Translations under genes and position numbers: made by a program
Notes under the pieces: generated by a model
What the model saw: the letters and a program-made list of their open reading frames with translations, nothing else
Told to the model about the DNA's origin: nothing
Databases searched by the model: none
In this document: piece after piece, positions 9,705 to 19,062 of the stretch
Position numbering within the stretch: position 1 is the stretch's first letter
Layout: the number at the start of each line of letters is the position of its first letter
NCBI GenBank assembly: GCA_024235215.1
Contig: JACKMU010000005.1
Span: 186,001-250,000, forward strand
DNA length: 64,000 nt
Direction: 5' to 3'
Origin: Chromatiaceae bacterium
GTDB taxonomy: Bacteria; Pseudomonadota; Gammaproteobacteria; Chromatiales; Chromatiaceae

Positions 9705-12685
9705 GGCGCACGCCCCACGATGGAGGGCAAAACCACCTTGGCCTGGGTCTGCGGACGATTGGTGCAGTACCAGTCGCGTTGCTTGTGGTGGGCGGTGATG
9801 TAGCTGTTGTTTTTCCCCTTCTGCAGTTTCAGCTCATTGATCAACGAATCGATGAGGCTGATCGGTGTACCGTCTCTGCGCTTCTGCGGATACTTGGCGT
9901 AAAGCTCGGCCCGCTGTTGCAGCAGTTCGCGCAGCTGAGCGCGATCCAGATCTTTTGGCAGCACCAGACGACCGGTGCGAATGGCGCGGGCGATATGCGC
10001 GATCGCCTCTCCCGCCTTGATCTGCTGCTCCAGGGCGTTCAGATCATATCCGGTGATCGCGACACTGGCATCCAGCTCGACCGAAGTGCCCCCACCGGCG
10101 CCCAATCCCAAGGTTGCCGCAACCTTGCCCCCGAGGCGAATCTTGGTCCAGGAGAGCTCCATATCCACCTTAGCCTCGGCACCCGCACCTGCGGAGACCT
10201 CCCCCTGGGCCTTGCCAGTCAGTTTCAAACCCCACAACGAGAGCGATGCCTCTGCCGCTGTCTCCGCCTTGCCACCGATGAACACCTTCGCTTCCAGAGA
10301 GGTCGCCACCCGATCGGCACCCAGATGACCCTCTGTGGTCACCTTGCCTTCCGCACCCACTTTGGCGGTCGCGGTGACTTTGGCCCCAACGGTGGCATCA
10401 CCCAGCTTCTGCTCGGCACTGCCGGTGGCGGTCAGCTTGACCGCATTGACCTCCGCACTGGTATCGATCTTGACATGCGCTCCGCGTTGATTGGCCGTCA
10501 CCTCCCAGGTCCCGGTGGCACCGTATTGACCGGTCTGCACCTGGGCGTCATAACCGTAGTCACCGCCGGAGTCGGTCTGTCCCGCGCCGCTGGTGGCAGC
10601 GGTCTTATCCGCTACATCCACCGGTTCGAACAGCTTGCCGCCGGCGATCTTGACGTTGAATTTAGTCGGATCGCCAATCCGCTCACCCTCATTCGGCTCG
10701 TTCGGGTCGCCTCCGGGTTTGAGATCCCTGGCGTAACTCCCCGTGGTCTCGCGGGATTTCGACCAGGGTCCCTCTGTGGTGGTGGTCGTCACCCTGCGGG
10801 TGGTCTCCCGCCCCTCGGCGTCGCGCGTGCCGGTCGTGCTGCTGTCCCGCCGGGTGGTGGTCTGGCGACCACTGCGATCGTCGCTGGTGGTGGTCGTCTC
10901 GCTTTCTGTGGTGCGCTTGACTCCGCCCTGTTCCTGTGTATGGGTGATCTTTGAGGATTCGGTGGTGGTTGTGCGCTGACTTCCCGGCAACCAGCCATTG
11001 CGCTGTTCCCGCGTGGTGCGCGTCTCATGTGTACGGCTCTCGGTGCCATGCTTGCCTGCGCGTGTGGTGCGACTCTCCGTGGTATCGCTCTGCCGTGTCA
11101 CCTGCCCCTTGGCGTTGCGTTCGGTCTCTGTCGTCCTGGTCGTTGCCGAGCTGGCCTTTTTGCCGTCGTAGCGGTTGCTCTGCTGCCGCTTGTCGCTGCC
11201 CGATCCATCTGCGGCCGTGGTGGTGGTTCGGCTCTTCTGTTCGCTCAGTTTGCCGCCCCCGGCGGTGCGTTTCGAATCAGTGCGGGTTTCGCGCTGGGTG
11301 ATGCTGCCGTCCTGATTGACCGTAGTGGAGCGTTGCATCTTGCGCTGCTCACCGCCCCGGCGTGTCTCGGTGGTCTGCCAGTTGCTATTTTGCGAGCTGC
11401 CTTCACGCTTGGTGGTGTGCTCTGCCGGTGTGGGTTTCTGTGCCGTGCGCGCAGCTTTTTTGGCAGTCTGATCGGCTATCGCCTGGGCGTCCGGTTTTGG
11501 GGCTGGCCGCAGGCCCGCCTGTTTGCGCGCCGTCGCATTGGCCGCGCGTGCTTGCGCATTGGCACCATCCAGTATCTGGTTACGATTACGTATATTGTTC
11601 GCGCTCTCGGTGGCAGCTCCATTGGCTCCACCCTTGTTGCTCTGCTCCACCGTTTTGGCGAGCTGTTCGCGCGTCTCCCGAATCTTCTGCGACTTCTCCG
11701 CGGCGGCCGGTTTGGTGTTCTGCACCTCCTGATCCGCCTGCTGGATCCACCTCCGCTCATCCGTTTGCTGCTGCTCCGGCGTCGCCCCCAGCGGTGTGAT
11801 GCCAGTCTCGAATTTGTCTCCGTAGTTGCGCAGCCCCTGCGCCTGTTTGATCACCTCCGATTCATGCTCCACCGCATCGGCCGCTTTGCTGACGCTCTTA
11901 CCCATGGTCTTCAGCGCCATATCGCGTTTCAACTGTTCGGCCGCATCGTCACTATTGATGTCGCTGTTGCCCAGATCCTCCGCGCCATGAATGAACTTCT
12001 TCTCATTGTCGAGTACAAACCCTTCCGGATCGCGTACCGACTCGTTTCCTTTGACATTGGTTGCCTGTTTGCCTCCCGGGGTGGAGAAGGCATCGTGATA
12101 TCTCTGCCGCTCCGCGAGCTGCTCTTCGCTCGGCGGCTGCCAGAGGGTGATATCCTGGGTCTCGTTGATGTAAATACCCAGCTTTTGGTCATACCTGACC
12201 ACATCCTCATTCGCCTCCCACTCCGCAGCAATCTGCGCAGCGACACGGGGATCGTTAGCGGTGATGTCGACATCCGCGCGCACATCCTTGGGTGAGCTGC
12301 CGGTGGTGTTCAGACTGGTTCCAAACCGCTTCTTGAGTTGCTCAAGATCGCCTCCGCGTCCGTCCTGCTCATTGAATCCGCCCTGGATGTTCGCTTTTTC
12401 CTGGCTGTACTCTTTGAGAATCTGCCGATATTCGGGGTGATCAGTATCGACCGTACCGTCCGGCTTGATCAGGTCGGGGTTGCTGCGCACTTTCTCGTGG
12501 TAACTGTTCTCGAGTTGCTTCAGTGCCTGCTGCTGTTCGATTCTCAGCTCATCGATCGAGCGTGCGCTGGCGAGTGTGCTCCACTGACCAAACAGCAGTA
12601 CCAGCAGCAGCGCTGGCAGCCACCGGCGCAGCGTTGCGATCACCGTCGCCGGCCGCGAGAGCGACGGACTATTGCTTACCTTCAT
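9701..12685 (-). CDS. Large exported Thr/Ser/Arg-rich low-complexity protein
   Basis: 994 aa, no family recognised. An N-terminal hydrophobic segment (about 22-40) ending in an ASA-like site suggests Sec export. Residues 45-430 are charged, helical and Gln/Glu-rich. Residues about 430-650 are a striking low-complexity region of Thr, Ser, Arg, Gly and Asp, with repeated TTTT, TTES and RETRT strings. Residues about 710-880 are Ala/Gly/Val/Lys-rich with regular alternation, as in repetitive beta-strand proteins. The C-terminus is helical and ends with a basic tail. The gene overlaps the TPR gene by 17 bases and the 2104-aa gene by ATGA, so it belongs to one operon. It could be a structural or adhesive surface protein; there is no enzymatic motif. 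Confidence 0.65.
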   Translation of the reverse strand: MKVSNSPSLSRPATVIATLRRWLPALLLVLLFGQWSTLASARSIDELRIEQQQALKQLENSYHEKVRSNPDLIKPDGTVDTDHPEYRQILKEYSQEKANIQGGFNEQDGRGGDLEQLKKRFGTSLNTTGSSPKDVRADVDITANDPRVAAQIAAEWEANEDVVRYDQKLGIYINETQDITLWQPPSEEQLAERQRYHDAFSTPGGKQATNVKGNESVRDPEGFVLDNEKKFIHGAEDLGNSDINSDDAAEQLKRDMALKTMGKSVSKAADAVEHESEVIKQAQGLRNYGDKFETGITPLGATPEQQQTDERRWIQQADQEVQNTKPAAAEKSQKIRETREQLAKTVEQSNKGGANGAATESANNIRNRNQILDGANAQARAANATARKQAGLRPAPKPDAQAIADQTAKKAARTAQKPTPAEHTTKREGSSQNSNWQTTETRRGGEQRKMQRSTTVNQDGSITQRETRTDSKRTAGGGKLSEQKSRTTTTAADGSGSDKRQQSNRYDGKKASSATTRTTETERNAKGQVTRQSDTTESRTTRAGKHGTESRTHETRTTREQRNGWLPGSQRTTTTESSKITHTQEQGGVKRTTESETTTTSDDRSGRQTTTRRDSSTTGTRDAEGRETTRRVTTTTTEGPWSKSRETTGSYARDLKPGGDPNEPNEGERIGDPTKFNVKIAGGKLFEPVDVADKTAATSGAGQTDSGGDYGYDAQVQTGQYGATGTWEVTANQRGAHVKIDTSAEVNAVKLTATGSAEQKLGDATVGAKVTATAKVGAEGKVTTEGHLGADRVATSLEAKVFIGGKAETAAEASLSLWGLKLTGKAQGEVSAGAGAEAKVDMELSWTKIRLGGKVAATLGLGAGGGTSVELDASVAITGYDLNALEQQIKAGEAIAHIARAIRTGRLVLPKDLDRAQLRELLQQRAELYAKYPQKRRDGTPISLIDSLINELKLQKGKNNSYITAHHKQRDWYCTNRPQTQAKVVLPSIVGRAP

Positions 12686-13586
12686 CGCCTATGCCCTGCA
12701 GCAGGATGGCAGCCCGCTCTCTGATAGCCGCATCGGCTTGGTCATTGTCCAGGATCGCATGCAGCTCCTGCGCCGCCGCCCGCACCTCTCCCAGCTTGAT
12801 CTGTACCTCCGCCAGGTAGAGTGGCAGCACCACGCCGCGGTAGCCAGCTGCCCGGGCTTGCAGGTAGCGATCGCGTGCCTCCTGGGTGCGTTGCAGATCA
12901 TCCAGCACGGTGGCCAGTTGAAACAGTACGTCGGGATTCTCCGGAGCCGCCGCTGCCGCCTCCTGCAGCAGACCGAGCGCCTCATCACCGCGTCGCAGAC
13001 TGAGCAGCAGTACGGCCAGACGATAACGCGAAGCGACATGCGTGCTATCCGCCCGCACCGCACGCCGCAGATACTCGACTGCGGTCTCCTGTTCACCAGC
13101 GGCCAGCAGCACCTGGGCCATGTTGTACCAGGCATCGGCACGCTTGGGATCGATCTTCACTGCGGCCTGGAAATTGGTCATGGCCGTTGCCATCCGGCCC
13201 TGCTTCAGCGCCAGTACGCCCAGATTGTTATAACTCTCTGCAAACAGCGGATCGGCCTCCAACGCGCAGTCGTAATAGGCTTTCGCCTGGTCCAGCCGGC
13301 CCTGCGCCAGTGCAATATTACCGAGCAGATTGCACGCATCCCGGTCAGCCGGATGCTGTTGCAGAATCGCTTCGAGATGGGCTATCCCCTGTTCGATGCT
13401 GCCTTCTCTCAGTGCCTGTTCCGCCAGTTTGAAGTGATCCTCCACGCTCACCTCCGCACTCTGCAGACCCGCGGAGCCGACCAGCGTCGCGAACAGCACT
13501 ATCCCGCTGGCTGAACGCAACAAACGGCACCAATGCACCCTGCTGCCCATAACGTTAAATGGTTGCATCAACATCTCCCTCGTCAC
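12669..13586 (-). CDS. Exported TPR-repeat protein
   Basis: About 305 aa. It has a hydrophobic signal segment (about 22-42) followed by at least six tetratricopeptide repeats, for example LLGNIALAQGRLDQAKAYY and the next unit containing NNLGVLALKQGRMATAM. TPR arrays are protein-docking scaffolds; here it would act in the periplasm with the other exported proteins of the operon. The GTG at 13586 overlaps the preceding stop (GTGA). ATG codons at residues 5, 7 and 13 are alternative starts, with a GAGGGAG stretch in front of residue 7. The partner is unknown. Confidence 0.82.
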   Translation of the reverse strand: MTREMLMQPFNVMGSRVHWCRLLRSASGIVLFATLVGSAGLQSAEVSVEDHFKLAEQALREGSIEQGIAHLEAILQQHPADRDACNLLGNIALAQGRLDQAKAYYDCALEADPLFAESYNNLGVLALKQGRMATAMTNFQAAVKIDPKRADAWYNMAQVLLAAGEQETAVEYLRRAVRADSTHVASRYRLAVLLLSLRRGDEALGLLQEAAAAAPENPDVLFQLATVLDDLQRTQEARDRYLQARAAGYRGVVLPLYLAEVQIKLGEVRAAAQELHAILDNDQADAAIRERAAILLQGIGDEGKQ

Positions 13587-14863
13587 TCAAACGCAGCGGA
13601 TCCAACCAAATTCTCCAGCCGCACACTCGCCTGTTGCGCCTGCCGAGTCTGATAGCGCTGGTCCGTGCGTAGCACCTGGCGGTACCGCTTTATCGCCTCC
13701 GCACGATCGCCGCTCTGCTCCAGTGCCTGTGCATACTCCAGCAGCTCCTGAATCTGTGGCATTTCGGCAAACCCCATGTTGTCGAACTGCTTGCGGTAGG
13801 CGACGACCAGCTCCGGCCACCTCTCCTGCTGATGCAGATCGATAATGGCAATGCGCTCCTGGGCAGCGCGCAGCCAGAGTTCGTTCATATCGTAGCGGCC
13901 CAGCGTGTCACCAGCGGCGCTTTGCGCCACCTGCTGGTAGACTGCCAGTGCCCGTTCACGCGCACCGCTCCCCTCCAGCACTCTGGCGTAGTCCAGCAGT
14001 ATCACCAGGTAGTAGGGGTTCTCCGAGGTGAGATCGGGAATCAGGTGTTCGTATATCTCCAGTGCAGCACTCCACTGCCCGGTCTCCTCGTAGACACGGC
14101 GTAGCCGCTCGCGCATCTCTGCTGCCAGATCCGAATCGGGATAACGCGCCAGATAGGCTTCGAGAAGATCTCTCAATTTACCCAGTTCGGGCGGGTCCAT
14201 ACCCAGCCGGTAGAGATTGGAGAGACGGAAATAGGATTCCTCCGCCTGCTCGCTGTCGGGGCAGTCGCGCAGCAGCTCCAGATAGAGGGACTCGATCTGT
14301 GCATAGTCGAAATTGTCCGCCTGGCGGATCTGTTCGAACAACTCGTCCGCCCGCTGTTGCTGCTGTTCCGGCGTCAGCACCGTGACCGCAGCGCTCGTTG
14401 GCGTTTCGCTCTCCACTACGGCCGTCTCCTGCTGACCCAGCACGCGGGCGATACCGATATTGCCCCGCTCACGGTTGCGCGACCAGGTCACCGGATCAGA
14501 ATCGAGAATGGTATAGGTGCCGGGCTCCAACAGCAGATCCGGCTTCACCTCCCAGTAGGCATTTTCCACCCCCTGCGCATCCCGTAATCCCTCAGCTTCC
14601 CATGGACCGAAAAGTCGCTTGTCCCTGCTCTGCAGCGCGATCGAGCCAGGTGTCGCTCCCTTGCCGCCGTTCCAGTGGAAGGTTTTAATGCTGCCGATAC
14701 TGAGGCGTTCCCGCAGTGTAAAGCGGGTTGGCTGTAACGGCACACTCTCCACCGGAGTGGCTTTGCTGCTATCGAAAACCACCGCTGCCTGTTCCGCCCG
14801 CGGCGCAGCTGCCGCTGACAGCAGCAGTGCGACCAGCAACGGTCGCCGAATACCTGTCACCAT
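13583..14863 (-). CDS. Exported TPR-like protein with N-terminal beta domain
   Basis: 426 aa. Start ATG at 14863 with a strong GGAGGTGAAAG site just upstream. Signal peptide about 1-24. Residues about 30-150 form a beta-rich domain with many aromatic residues. From about 165 onward there are TPR-like helical pairs, including a segment resembling the BamD/YbgF type (SEQAEESYFRLSNLYRLG). It is the first gene of the chain that continues through the 305-, 994- and 2104-aa proteins with overlapping starts and stops. Likely a periplasmic scaffold; the exact function is not recognised. Confidence 0.78.
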   Translation of the reverse strand: MVTGIRRPLLVALLLSAAAAPRAEQAAVVFDSSKATPVESVPLQPTRFTLRERLSIGSIKTFHWNGGKGATPGSIALQSRDKRLFGPWEAEGLRDAQGVENAYWEVKPDLLLEPGTYTILDSDPVTWSRNRERGNIGIARVLGQQETAVVESETPTSAAVTVLTPEQQQQRADELFEQIRQADNFDYAQIESLYLELLRDCPDSEQAEESYFRLSNLYRLGMDPPELGKLRDLLEAYLARYPDSDLAAEMRERLRRVYEETGQWSAALEIYEHLIPDLTSENPYYLVILLDYARVLEGSGARERALAVYQQVAQSAAGDTLGRYDMNELWLRAAQERIAIIDLHQQERWPELVVAYRKQFDNMGFAEMPQIQELLEYAQALEQSGDRAEAIKRYRQVLRTDQRYQTRQAQQASVRLENLVGSAAFE

Positions 14864-15006
14864 CTTTCACCTCCGAATAGGCTCACTCACTTTCCGTGGA
14901 AATGGGCGACTCTAAGCGCTATGGGAATCTGTTCGATGTCCCTTCCTTTAGCAGTCAATTACTCGTGTCCCGTTGGATAGCCTCGGCAGTTTTATGAGCA
15001 CAATCA
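14864..15006. other. Intergenic region upstream of the TPR operon
   Basis: 143 bases between two minus-strand genes. A GGAGGT ribosome-binding site lies next to the downstream ATG. A TTGACT hexamer occurs on the minus strand, but I find no convincing -10 partner at 16-18 bases, so no promoter is called. Confidence 0.3.
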
Positions 15007-16737
15007 CTATTGCGTTCCCTGCCCTTCCAGCATCTGCTCGATCCGCCGCACATGTGTCTCCAGCCGATCATCCGGATAGAGTGTCAGACTGCGCCGGTAG
15101 CGTTCGACTGCCTCATTCAGTGCTCCCTGGCGTTGCAGCAGCGCACCCTCCGCGCGCAGCGCCCTGGCCTGTTCATAGCGCTGGCGTGCCAGATCCGGCA
15201 CCGTCTCAGCCTCCGCCTCCCGCGCTTCCTTCACCGCAGCCGCCGGTCTGCTCTGTTTGGAATCGTCCGGCTCGGGTATGACATTCGCAGGCTGTGTGCG
15301 AGCCACCGGGGTTTCACTCTCCCATGCCGGATTCAGACGAATCGAGGCCAACACCCGCAGTTGCATTGCATTGTCCGGCTCCTGTTCGGCGGGTTTGCGG
15401 GAGAAATGGATGGTCAGATAGGAGGGGGAGTTATGCCGGTTATCACCCAAGTAGCGCATACGCGCATCCAGCACGTAGTAGTCGTGGATCGATGTCTCAT
15501 GGTCGGTTCCGCTAGCAGTTTTGCGGAAATGGGTCGCCGGATAGCCGTCGATGGTCAACTGTTCGAGCGTCTCATGCGGATGGTCATATCCGGTGATCGG
15601 ATGTACATCAGTGGTGCCATGGGTGATAGATGCGCTGATATTGGCTCCGGTGGAGAGCACCCGGTCGTACCAGGAGAGCTGGAATTTGTCATCCTGGTCT
15701 TTCCGCCAGCTGCGCGGCACCTGGATCTGCAGTCTTCCCTGCCAGTCATAGGTTACCGGCTCATCGCAGGGGCCGGACTGCCCCGGCAGATGCAGCTGCA
15801 CGCTGGCCAGTAGCTTGTCCAGCTCGACCCGGTGCTCCGCCAGCTGCGCTTCACTGGCGGTGATCACGTAACCGAAGCGGTCGCCTTTGGCAAGGCAGAT
15901 GTCGGAGAGATGGACCGTTGTGGTAGCGGGAATGGATTTGTCACGCATCGGCGTGGTGTAGATGATGCCGATGCCGGTGCCGCTGATTTTCCACCCGGCA
16001 AGCCCGAACAGCTCCGACCGCTCGATGGTCGGCTGCTGCAGTCGGCTCAACAACCCGTTGCTGCCGGTGAGGCTGTAGCCTCTGGCGAAACGAATCAACG
16101 GCGCACCGTAGACGGAAAAGCGTGGCGGTTCCCAGGAGACAGTGTCGGAAAAGTCGCTGATCTCCCAATTGTTACGTACCTGCAGGGTGAGCAATCCGTC
16201 AAACAGCTTATGCTGGCCATAGCCGGTCAATTTCTTCACCAGTTCTGGCGTTGGTTTGACGCTGGCAAACACTTGGTCGAGCAGCGGCTGCCATTGCCCG
16301 ACCGGCAGTCCAATCAGTGTGGTCAGAAACGAGACCTGATCACCGTTCTCCAGCAGTCCGTCGATAATGGCCAGTTTGAGCTGAGTCTCCAGACCCTCTA
16401 CCTGACCGGAGATTTGATGCACTTGCGCGGACAACCCCCCCACCGGAACCACTCCCAGATCGGCTACCTCCATTCCCTCTTTTTCGGCCCGCTGCAGATC
16501 CCGCCCGGCATGTCTGTCCCGCACGATGGAAAAGAGCAGCGCCTGGTGTTTAGTGTCATCCTTGACACCCCATTGCCCTTCAAACTCATGTGTCTTCAGG
16601 GCTATCCAGTCTGCCGGCAGTGCAAACTCGAGCCCGCCGTGGGTTATTCGTTGCCAGTCGGCAGGAGCCTCCGCCAATACCACATCAGACAGTACCCAGA
16701 AGCAGGCGAGCAACAGCCATTGCAATTGCATATTCAT
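15007..16737 (-). CDS. Exported DcrB/PsbP-like protein with C-terminal TPR tail
   Basis: 576 aa. Signal peptide about 1-22 (cleavage after VVLAEA). Three successive modules of about 150 residues begin with a strand pattern such as GGLEFALPADW, LLTLQVRNNWEI and GRLQIQVPRSW, reminiscent of the DcrB/Mog1/PsbP fold. A Glu/Arg-rich linker leads to a C-terminal TPR-like hairpin pair in the last 62 residues that is clearly related to the tail of the 2104-aa protein. It lies 143 bases upstream of the 426-aa TPR gene on the same strand and is divergent from the K+ channel gene. The fold is suggested by pattern only; the role is unknown. Confidence 0.7.
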   Translation of the reverse strand: MNMQLQWLLLACFWVLSDVVLAEAPADWQRITHGGLEFALPADWIALKTHEFEGQWGVKDDTKHQALLFSIVRDRHAGRDLQRAEKEGMEVADLGVVPVGGLSAQVHQISGQVEGLETQLKLAIIDGLLENGDQVSFLTTLIGLPVGQWQPLLDQVFASVKPTPELVKKLTGYGQHKLFDGLLTLQVRNNWEISDFSDTVSWEPPRFSVYGAPLIRFARGYSLTGSNGLLSRLQQPTIERSELFGLAGWKISGTGIGIIYTTPMRDKSIPATTTVHLSDICLAKGDRFGYVITASEAQLAEHRVELDKLLASVQLHLPGQSGPCDEPVTYDWQGRLQIQVPRSWRKDQDDKFQLSWYDRVLSTGANISASITHGTTDVHPITGYDHPHETLEQLTIDGYPATHFRKTASGTDHETSIHDYYVLDARMRYLGDNRHNSPSYLTIHFSRKPAEQEPDNAMQLRVLASIRLNPAWESETPVARTQPANVIPEPDDSKQSRPAAAVKEAREAEAETVPDLARQRYEQARALRAEGALLQRQGALNEAVERYRRSLTLYPDDRLETHVRRIEQMLEGQGTQ

Positions 16738-16924
16738 ACAACTTCACCGCCAATCAAGACATTCAGCACGTTTCGCCGATGGGAGAGCAGCGGCAAAGTC
16801 GGCGCAATAATCAGGCTCACCTGGCTGCCTAACGCGCTGCTGATCAGCCGTCAGTAGCAACGGCCATTAGCGGATAATCTTTAGGTATATAGGGGTGTAA
16901 AATCCTTTTCGGGGATTTAACGAA

Positions 16925-16943
16925 AATTGCAATTTACATTGCA
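16925..16943. promoter_or_regulatory. Palindromic site upstream of the K+ channel gene
   Basis: The 10-bp perfect palindrome AATTGCAATT is nested with an inverted pair TGCAAT/ATTGCA spaced by four bases, 20-40 bases upstream of the channel ATG in the 226-base divergent intergenic region. It could be an operator. An AT-rich stretch (around 16875-16900) just upstream could hold the promoter, but no clear hexamer pair is seen. Confidence 0.25.
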
Positions 16944-16963
16944 TCAGTCTACAAAGAGTGGCC

Positions 16964-17944
16964 ATGACCCTACGCCGCCATCTGTACAATCTACTCGAAT
17001 TACGCGATGAGAAACCTCTATCCGGACAGATACTCAATGGTGTGTTGCTGCTGTTGATTCTGGTCAATGTGCTGGCGGTCATACTGGAATCGGTGGAGCA
17101 GTATCACCGCAGCTATGCCAGCTGGTTCTGGTACTTCGAGGTGGTATCAGTGGCCATCTTTACCATCGAGTACCTGGCCCGGGTCTGGGTCAGTGTGGAG
17201 GAGGTTCGATTTGGCAAAGGGTGGCGCGGGCGCCTGAGATTCATCTGTTCTCCTCTGGCACTGATCGATCTACTGGCGATTCTTCCCTTCTGGTTGAGTA
17301 TCTTTTTCTCTATCGATGGTCGGGTTCTCAGGGTATTTCGACTGCTGCGGGTGTTCAAGCTGTCGCGCCATTTTTCCGTGCTGGAGGTACTCGGCACGGT
17401 GCTGCGCAACGAGAGCAAGACACTGCTATCCGCGATATTTGTGATGATCGTGCTGGTGATACTGGCATCAGCGGGAATCTACATGGTGGAGCGGGAGGCG
17501 CAGCCGCAGGCGTTCGGCAACATCCCTCGTGCCATGTGGTGGGCTACGGTGACATTGACCACGGTCGGGTATGGCGATGTGGTACCGGTCACGGTGGCAG
17601 GACGCATTTTCGGTATCCTCATCACGGTGCTCGGCGTGGGTATGGCCGCTCTGCCTGCAGGTATCATCGCCTCGGGATTTACCGCTGAATTGGCGCGGCG
17701 GCGTGATCTCTATGAGCTGACAGCAAGAAAGCTGTTACAGGATGGCGACATCGATGCCCGCGACCGCCGCCAGCTGATCAAGACGCGCGAAGAGTTGGGC
17801 CTGGAACGAATCGATGCCCAACAGTTGCTGCGCAAGGTTTCGATGAGCAGCCCAAGCGTGGAGAAGACGGCACCGCAGCACTGCCCTCATTGCGGAAAGC
17901 CGCTGCATCTGTCACATAAAAATGGCTCACAGCCCGGTGCGTAG
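16964..17944 (+). CDS. Voltage-gated-type potassium channel with C-terminal zinc-finger-like tail
   Basis: 326 aa from ATG 16964, preceded by AAAGAG; a GTG two codons upstream is an alternative. Six membrane segments are visible, as in Kv-type channels. S4 (about 120-135) carries Arg/Lys every third residue (RVLRVFRLLRVFKLSR), a voltage-sensor pattern. The pore helix and selectivity filter are TTVGYGD (199-205), which specifies K+. After S6 comes a helical cytoplasmic segment, then a short tail with C307-x2-C310-x4-H315-x2-H318, a plausible zinc-binding site not standard for this family. It would conduct K+ across the inner membrane. It is a monocistronic plus-strand gene between two minus-strand units. 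Confidence 0.92.
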   Translation: MTLRRHLYNLLELRDEKPLSGQILNGVLLLLILVNVLAVILESVEQYHRSYASWFWYFEVVSVAIFTIEYLARVWVSVEEVRFGKGWRGRLRFICSPLALIDLLAILPFWLSIFFSIDGRVLRVFRLLRVFKLSRHFSVLEVLGTVLRNESKTLLSAIFVMIVLVILASAGIYMVEREAQPQAFGNIPRAMWWATVTLTTVGYGDVVPVTVAGRIFGILITVLGVGMAALPAGIIASGFTAELARRRDLYELTARKLLQDGDIDARDRRQLIKTREELGLERIDAQQLLRKVSMSSPSVEKTAPQHCPHCGKPLHLSHKNGSQPGA

Positions 17945-18063
17945 ATGCCTTACCCCTGTTTGCACCGCTGTTCCTTAACCAGACAGCGTCGACCGCCGGG
18001 TCACCTTTCCGCGTCATGAGCGACGTAGCAGGAGTGACAATAGCGCACTGATCCCTTTGCGGA
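17945..18063. other. Convergent intergenic gap after the K+ channel
   Basis: A short 6-bp inverted pair CGCTGT (17966-17971) and ACAGCG (17983-17988) could be a weak terminator stem. There is no T-run, so no terminator is called. Confidence 0.25.
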
Positions 18064-18921
18064 TCAGAGCCTCTCCGCGGCAAAAGTATTGCAGCTGGCG
18101 ACATCGCCCTGCTGCAAACCGATATTGAACCAGCGGACACGCTGGGTAGAGGTGCCGTGAGTGAAGGACTCGGGTGTCACATAGCCACGAGCCTGCTTCT
18201 GCAGTCGATCATCGCCGATCGCGCTGGCCGCATTCAGCGCCTCCTCGACATCACCGCTCTCCAGTAACTGCCGGGTGCGATTGGCATCGTGTGCCCAAAC
18301 CCCGGAGAGGCAGTCCGCCTGCAGCTCGAGTTTCACGGAGAGTGCGTTGGCCTCTGCCTGACTCAGGCGCTGACGCGCCTGCTGCACCTTATCGGAAATG
18401 CCGAGCAGGTTCTGCACATGATGTCCGATCTCATGTGCAATGACATAAGCCTGGGCAAAATCCCCCGGTGCCTTGTGGCGATTTTTCAGGTCCTGGTAAA
18501 AGCTCAGATCGATATAGGCTTTCTGATCGGCCGGGCAATAGAACGGACCCATCGCCGCCTGCCCCATGCCACAGGCGGAGCGGACAGATCCGCTGAACAG
18601 CACCAGTTTCGGTTCCTGGTAACGTTTGCCAGCCTGCTGGAACAGTTTGTGCCAGGTATCCTCGGTATCGGCCAGCACCACGGATACGAAGCTGGCCAGC
18701 TGCTCCTCTTGGGGTGAAGGTTGATAGGGTTGGGAGTAGTCGCCGCCGTCACCCGTCAGAGTGCCACCCTGATTCAGTATGATACTGGGGTCGACACCAA
18801 AGTACATCGCGACCAAAGCCAGCAGAATGACACCGATTCCCCCACCTCCGGCTTTACGGACGATTCCGGAACCGCGTCGGTCCTCAACATTTTGACTGCC
18901 TCTTCTGCCCTGCCATCTCAT
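18064..18921 (-). CDS. ypfJ: Neutral zinc metallopeptidase, YpfJ family
   Basis: 285 aa, about the family's usual length. The N-terminal MRWQGRR...NVEDRRG segment is the typical start of this family. A single membrane helix (about 27-42) is followed by a linker and the catalytic domain with HEIGH at 163-167; the two His coordinate zinc and the Glu is the general base. Conserved Cys residues at about 117 and 129 flank the segment GMGQAAMGPFYCP. It is a membrane-anchored putative protease facing the periplasm; its physiological substrate is not established. It sits 141 bases downstream of the YdjY-like gene on the same strand and may be transcribed separately. Confidence 0.9.
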   Translation of the reverse strand: MRWQGRRGSQNVEDRRGSGIVRKAGGGGIGVILLALVAMYFGVDPSIILNQGGTLTGDGGDYSQPYQPSPQEEQLASFVSVVLADTEDTWHKLFQQAGKRYQEPKLVLFSGSVRSACGMGQAAMGPFYCPADQKAYIDLSFYQDLKNRHKAPGDFAQAYVIAHEIGHHVQNLLGISDKVQQARQRLSQAEANALSVKLELQADCLSGVWAHDANRTRQLLESGDVEEALNAASAIGDDRLQKQARGYVTPESFTHGTSTQRVRWFNIGLQQGDVASCNTFAAERL

Positions 18922-19062
18922 CTGCTTCTCAATCCTGCCGAAATACGCTGTTCACACCGCGGCAAAAGTCCACAGGCGGTTCCATCCATGTGGGTTGATT
19001 CGTCCATGTACCGCTCTCCAGACTGCTCTTGGGACAACCCGTCAGTGCCCGACAACTGCTTA

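Noticed and set aside
9626..12295. Long plus-strand open frames (442 and 422 codons) opposite the 994-aa gene
   Set aside because: The low-complexity Thr/Arg codons of the real gene generate stop-free antisense frames; no start signals or domains support them.
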